The translations under genes were made by a program, and so were the position numbers. Shown in pieces: positions 42,755 through 45,032 of a stretch of 45,032 nt of DNA. The notes below the pieces were generated by a model. The model had not been told where the DNA came from. It saw nothing but the letters and a program-made list of their open reading frames with translations, and ran no database searches. Every line of letters begins with the position of its first letter. Position 1 is the first letter of the stretch. Source of the DNA: Tepidanaerobacteraceae bacterium (GTDB lineage Bacteria; Bacillota; Thermosediminibacteria; Thermosediminibacterales; Thermosediminibacteraceae); assembly GCA_030446005.1 (NCBI GenBank), contig JASUSP010000008.1:1-45032 (forward strand), given 5' to 3'.

Positions 42755-43725
42755 ACGAAGGGCTTAAGGTTGATATTGAGATGGAGGCTGATCTTTTTAT
42801 ATTAGAGCATAAAATAAATAAATATTTGCAAAAAAACTGTCCGAACAAAAGTTCGATACATATGGTAACTTTAGTGGCAAGAGAACTTGCTACTAATATT
42901 TTAAAATACGGTGGGAAAGGTTTTGTCACTGTAAAAAAAGCAGGGGACGAGCTGATAGTTTCTGCTGAGGACGAAGGCATGGCAAATCATAAAGGTGTAA
43001 TTGACAAATCTAAAAGAGGTCTTGGAATAGGGCTGGATGTTGTTAGAAAAAACTGCGATAAGCTTGATATCGAGCAGAAACCAAACGGAGGATTGGTTGT
43101 AAATGCAGTGTTAAATCTTTCACAGCAGCGTAAAGAAGAAAGCTTTTCCATTCGAGTCGGAATTGCTTCAAAACCGCATTATCTAGAGGAAGACAACGGA
43201 GATATTTGCTTTTACAAAGAGATGGGAGGCAAATATTTTCTGTTTGTTGCAGATGTTCTCGGCCACGGCAAAAGGGCCGGAGCTGTTGCAAAGGAGATTG
43301 AATTATACTTAAAAAATATTAATGAAATCCATATTGAAAAAATATATGCTGGGCTTGAAGAAATGTTGCGGACCACACGCGGCTGTGCGGCTTTCTTGGC
43401 GGTTGTTTCCCAAAGTGGGCTCGAGTATATAAATATTGGCAATATAAAAGGATGGCTTATAAATTCCGATTCTGTAAAGGCGTTAAATGGAGTGAATGGA
43501 GTTATTGGGAGAACATATGTTAGACCAAAAGTATTTAAAGAAATTTTGCCGCCGGGTTTTGTATTAATTGTATGCACTGACGGCATAAAAAAGCGGCTTA
43601 TTCAGGAAAGTGATTTGAAATGGCTTAAGACGATGAATGTTGAGGACGCAGCGAAAAAGATACTGCAGGAGTGTGCAATTAAAGAAGATGACGCAAGTGT
43701 TTTAATAGCAAAGGGAGTGATATGA
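42751..43725 (+). CDS. RsbT-like ATPase fused to RsbX-like PP2C phosphatase
   Basis: This 324-residue protein has an N-terminal GHKL ATPase domain (about 1-130; ARELATNILKYG, EDEGMA, KRGLGIGLDVVRK). A C-terminal SpoIIE/RsbX-type PP2C phosphatase domain follows (about 135-322; FVADVLGHGKRAG, CTDGIKKRL, DDASVLIAKG). RsbX removes phosphate from RsbS and RsbR to reset the stressosome. The fused ATPase may be a second RsbT-like kinase or a regulatory module. TTG 42751 follows AGGAGG with 8-base spacing. It overlaps both neighbours by 4 bases. Confidence 0.88.
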   Translation: MNEGLKVDIEMEADLFILEHKINKYLQKNCPNKSSIHMVTLVARELATNILKYGGKGFVTVKKAGDELIVSAEDEGMANHKGVIDKSKRGLGIGLDVVRKNCDKLDIEQKPNGGLVVNAVLNLSQQRKEESFSIRVGIASKPHYLEEDNGDICFYKEMGGKYFLFVADVLGHGKRAGAVAKEIELYLKNINEIHIEKIYAGLEEMLRTTRGCAAFLAVVSQSGLEYINIGNIKGWLINSDSVKALNGVNGVIGRTYVRPKVFKEILPPGFVLIVCTDGIKKRLIQESDLKWLKTMNVEDAAKKILQECAIKEDDASVLIAKGVI

Positions 43726-44531
43726 CTTTGAAGGGCATAAAACTTTTTGTTGAGGAGTATAAAAACTATCTTTCCAAATACATTTTAAGGGGCGGTCAGG
43801 ATGATGTATTGTTTGAGGCTTACCAAAACCTTGTAAAACTACTTGATGAGTCGTCAGCCCAGGCGGCAAACCTCCTGGATATTCACAACCAGGTTTTGAA
43901 AGATGTGCTTAATATAAGAAATGACAATGATATGGTCCAGTGGATATATATAGAAAGGGCCACTGAATTCCTCACCCAGATACTTATTGCGACTGACGCT
44001 TTGCTTTTGTCCTTAAAAGAAAATGTCGAAAGGGATCCTCTGACAGGCCTTTATAACAGGCTTGCCATTGAAAAAACATTGTCAAAAATGTGGTTGAGTG
44101 CTCAGGAAACAAAAACGCCGCTTACTTTGGCGATGATCGATCTTGACAATTTCAAGGAAGTCAATGACACTTACGGTCATATGGTGGGAGACGAACTTTT
44201 GCAGGAAATAAGCAGTGTTATCAGGAAGAGCTTGAGGGATGGAGATATAGTTATGAGGTTTGGAGGAGAGGAGTTTATAGTTTTGCTGCCTAAAACAGAC
44301 GGTGAAGGAGCCAAAAAGCCTCTTGAGAGGATAAGAAAGCGGATAGAGGAAGGAGTATTTACGGAAAAAAAGATTAAAATTACCGCCAGCATAGGTGCTG
44401 CTGTTTATCCGGATGACCGCCCTTTAAGTGAGAATGAGTTCATAGAATTTGCAGATGCTGCGATGTACGGGGCCAAAGCACAGGGCAAGAACAGGCTCGT
44501 TTTTTACAGCCAGTTGAACTGCAAAAAATAA
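43722..44531 (+). CDS. Diguanylate cyclase with RsbU_N domain
   Basis: This 269-residue protein joins an N-terminal RsbU_N-like helical domain (about 1-80), which in RsbU binds RsbT, to a GGDEF domain (about 105-265). The active site reads GGEEF. An RxxD product-inhibition site (RDGD) lies five residues before it, so the enzyme is probably active and feedback-inhibited. It has DPLTGLYNR and DLDNFKEVNDTYGH as substrate-binding motifs. Cyclic-di-GMP is therefore the likely output of this stressosome, as has been described for Moorella thermoacetica. ATG 43722 overlaps the phosphatase stop by 4 bases. Confidence 0.93.
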   Translation: MTLKGIKLFVEEYKNYLSKYILRGGQDDVLFEAYQNLVKLLDESSAQAANLLDIHNQVLKDVLNIRNDNDMVQWIYIERATEFLTQILIATDALLLSLKENVERDPLTGLYNRLAIEKTLSKMWLSAQETKTPLTLAMIDLDNFKEVNDTYGHMVGDELLQEISSVIRKSLRDGDIVMRFGGEEFIVLLPKTDGEGAKKPLERIRKRIEEGVFTEKKIKITASIGAAVYPDDRPLSENEFIEFADAAMYGAKAQGKNRLVFYSQLNCKK

Positions 44532-44542
44532 AGGGTTTATAT

Positions 44543-44941
44543 ATGACAAGGAGTGAAATGTTTGTGTGGTTTTCAAATGAGATGTTAGAGTTTTCTAAAG
44601 AACTAACTTCCCGGGTTAAGGAGTTAGATTTTGATAATTTGAAAGAAATTATCGGCAGGCTGGCGCAAGAATATATCGGCCGGGTTCGAAACTTACTTGA
44701 GCAAACGGGGCAAGAAACGAATGAGGCAGAATTAAGGGAAGCAGGAAACGACTTATTGGCTTTGTTTGCAGGGAAGAATAACATGGAAGTCTTTAAGCAT
44801 CGTATAAAATTCGGAGCAAAACTGGGTACTACAGAAATACCTCTTGAACAGCTGATAAAAGTATATGATTCTTTATTCGGACGTTGTTGTGATGAAATAG
44901 CCAAAGTTTACCAAATTTCGGAAAAAGAAGTGCAAACCTGA
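44543..44941 (+). CDS. Uncharacterised helical protein, possibly RsbR N-terminal-like
   Basis: This 132-residue protein is predicted all-helical and has no catalytic motif. The C-terminal half (RIKFGAKLGTTEIPLEQLIKVYDSLFGRC) recalls the 'RsbRD' N-terminal sensor domains of stressosome proteins, though I cannot confirm this. It has no STAS domain. It lies 11 bases after the cyclase gene in the same orientation, so it probably belongs to the same operon. ATG 44543 has a weak AAGGG upstream; ATG 44558 with AAGGAG is an alternative start. Confidence 0.7.
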   Translation: MTRSEMFVWFSNEMLEFSKELTSRVKELDFDNLKEIIGRLAQEYIGRVRNLLEQTGQETNEAELREAGNDLLALFAGKNNMEVFKHRIKFGAKLGTTEIPLEQLIKVYDSLFGRCCDEIAKVYQISEKEVQT

Positions 44942-44969
44942 ATCCGTGATTATTAAATTCCAAAAAACC

Positions 44970-44998
44970 TTGTACGAGTAAGAAAAAAGTAGTAAAAT
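44970..44998 (+). promoter_or_regulatory. Candidate promoter at the right edge
   Basis: TTGTAC (44970-44975) and TAAAAT (44993-44998) are 17 bases apart. It may drive a gene beyond the window. The remaining bases to 45032 hold no recognisable feature apart from an AAGGGG. Confidence 0.4.
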
Positions 44999-45032
44999 CA
45001 AGTAAGGGGACAAAAAACGCAATAGAAAAAAC

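Noticed and set aside
1-45032. CRISPR arrays, rRNA, tRNA, prophage or integrated conjugative element
   Set aside because: No regularly spaced direct repeats, no RNA-gene signatures, and no phage or conjugation genes were seen. Gene order is that of ordinary chromosomal operons.

Overview
The window looks like chromosomal DNA of an anaerobic, amino-acid-fermenting, endospore-type Firmicute, probably a thermophilic clostridial relative in the Thermosediminibacter/Moorella neighbourhood. That placement is inferred from gene content: a selenocysteine-containing D-proline reductase operon, an ftsEX-ctpB-minJ-like division cluster, an FMN-riboswitch riboflavin operon and a stressosome that feeds a GGDEF protein. 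No rRNA or tRNA gene is present to confirm it. Nearly all genes are on the plus strand with strong Shine-Dalgarno sites. The DNA from about 36.3 kb to the end is visibly AT-richer than the rest.

Layout. 1-400: an edge-truncated helix-turn-helix fragment and inverted repeats. 415-6162: a three-gene glycan operon (GT4 glycosyltransferase, alpha/alpha-toroid protein, and a GT-A glycosyltransferase fused to a GH130 phosphorylase). 6210-7100 (minus): a PflX-like radical SAM protein. 7191-10977: FMN riboswitch, terminator and ribD-ribE-ribBA-ribH. 11084-16388: ftsE, ftsX, an EnvC-like M23 protein, a CtpB-like protease and a MinJ-like PDZ membrane protein. 16515-16852: a 65-residue orphan with its own promoter and terminator.

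16877-27644 is a complete proline reductase (Stickland) locus. It holds the sigma-54 activator prdR, the electron-transfer protein prdC, prdA (pyruvoyl proprotein), a 66-residue accessory protein, prdB (in-frame UGA read as selenocysteine), prdD, prdE and the proline racemase prdF. These are followed by a TauE/SafE-type permease, an NSS sodium symporter and an overlapping MetS-like micro-subunit. Near-perfect -24/-12 promoters lie directly before prdR and prdC and force both starts downstream of the longest open frames. In this model proline is imported with sodium, racemised, and reduced to 5-aminovalerate with electrons delivered by PrdC, under sigma-54 control.

27651-36254: a heterodimeric ABC exporter, then uvrB-uvrA. 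36274-41037: a second sigma-54 module (PrpR_N/PAS/AAA+ activator, -24/-12 promoter, NhaC antiporter, isoaspartyl dipeptidase). Both its activator and its dipeptidase are interrupted by frame disruptions. 41104-45032: an RsbR-RsbS-RsbT stressosome operon with an RsbX-like phosphatase fused to a second ATPase domain, an RsbU_N-GGDEF diguanylate cyclase, and a possible orphan sensor protein.

The most notable points are the GT/GH130 fusion operon, the sigma-54 promoter of prdR itself, the PrdD/PrdE split exactly where PrdA is self-cleaved, the decaying second sigma-54 module, and the stressosome wired to cyclic-di-GMP.
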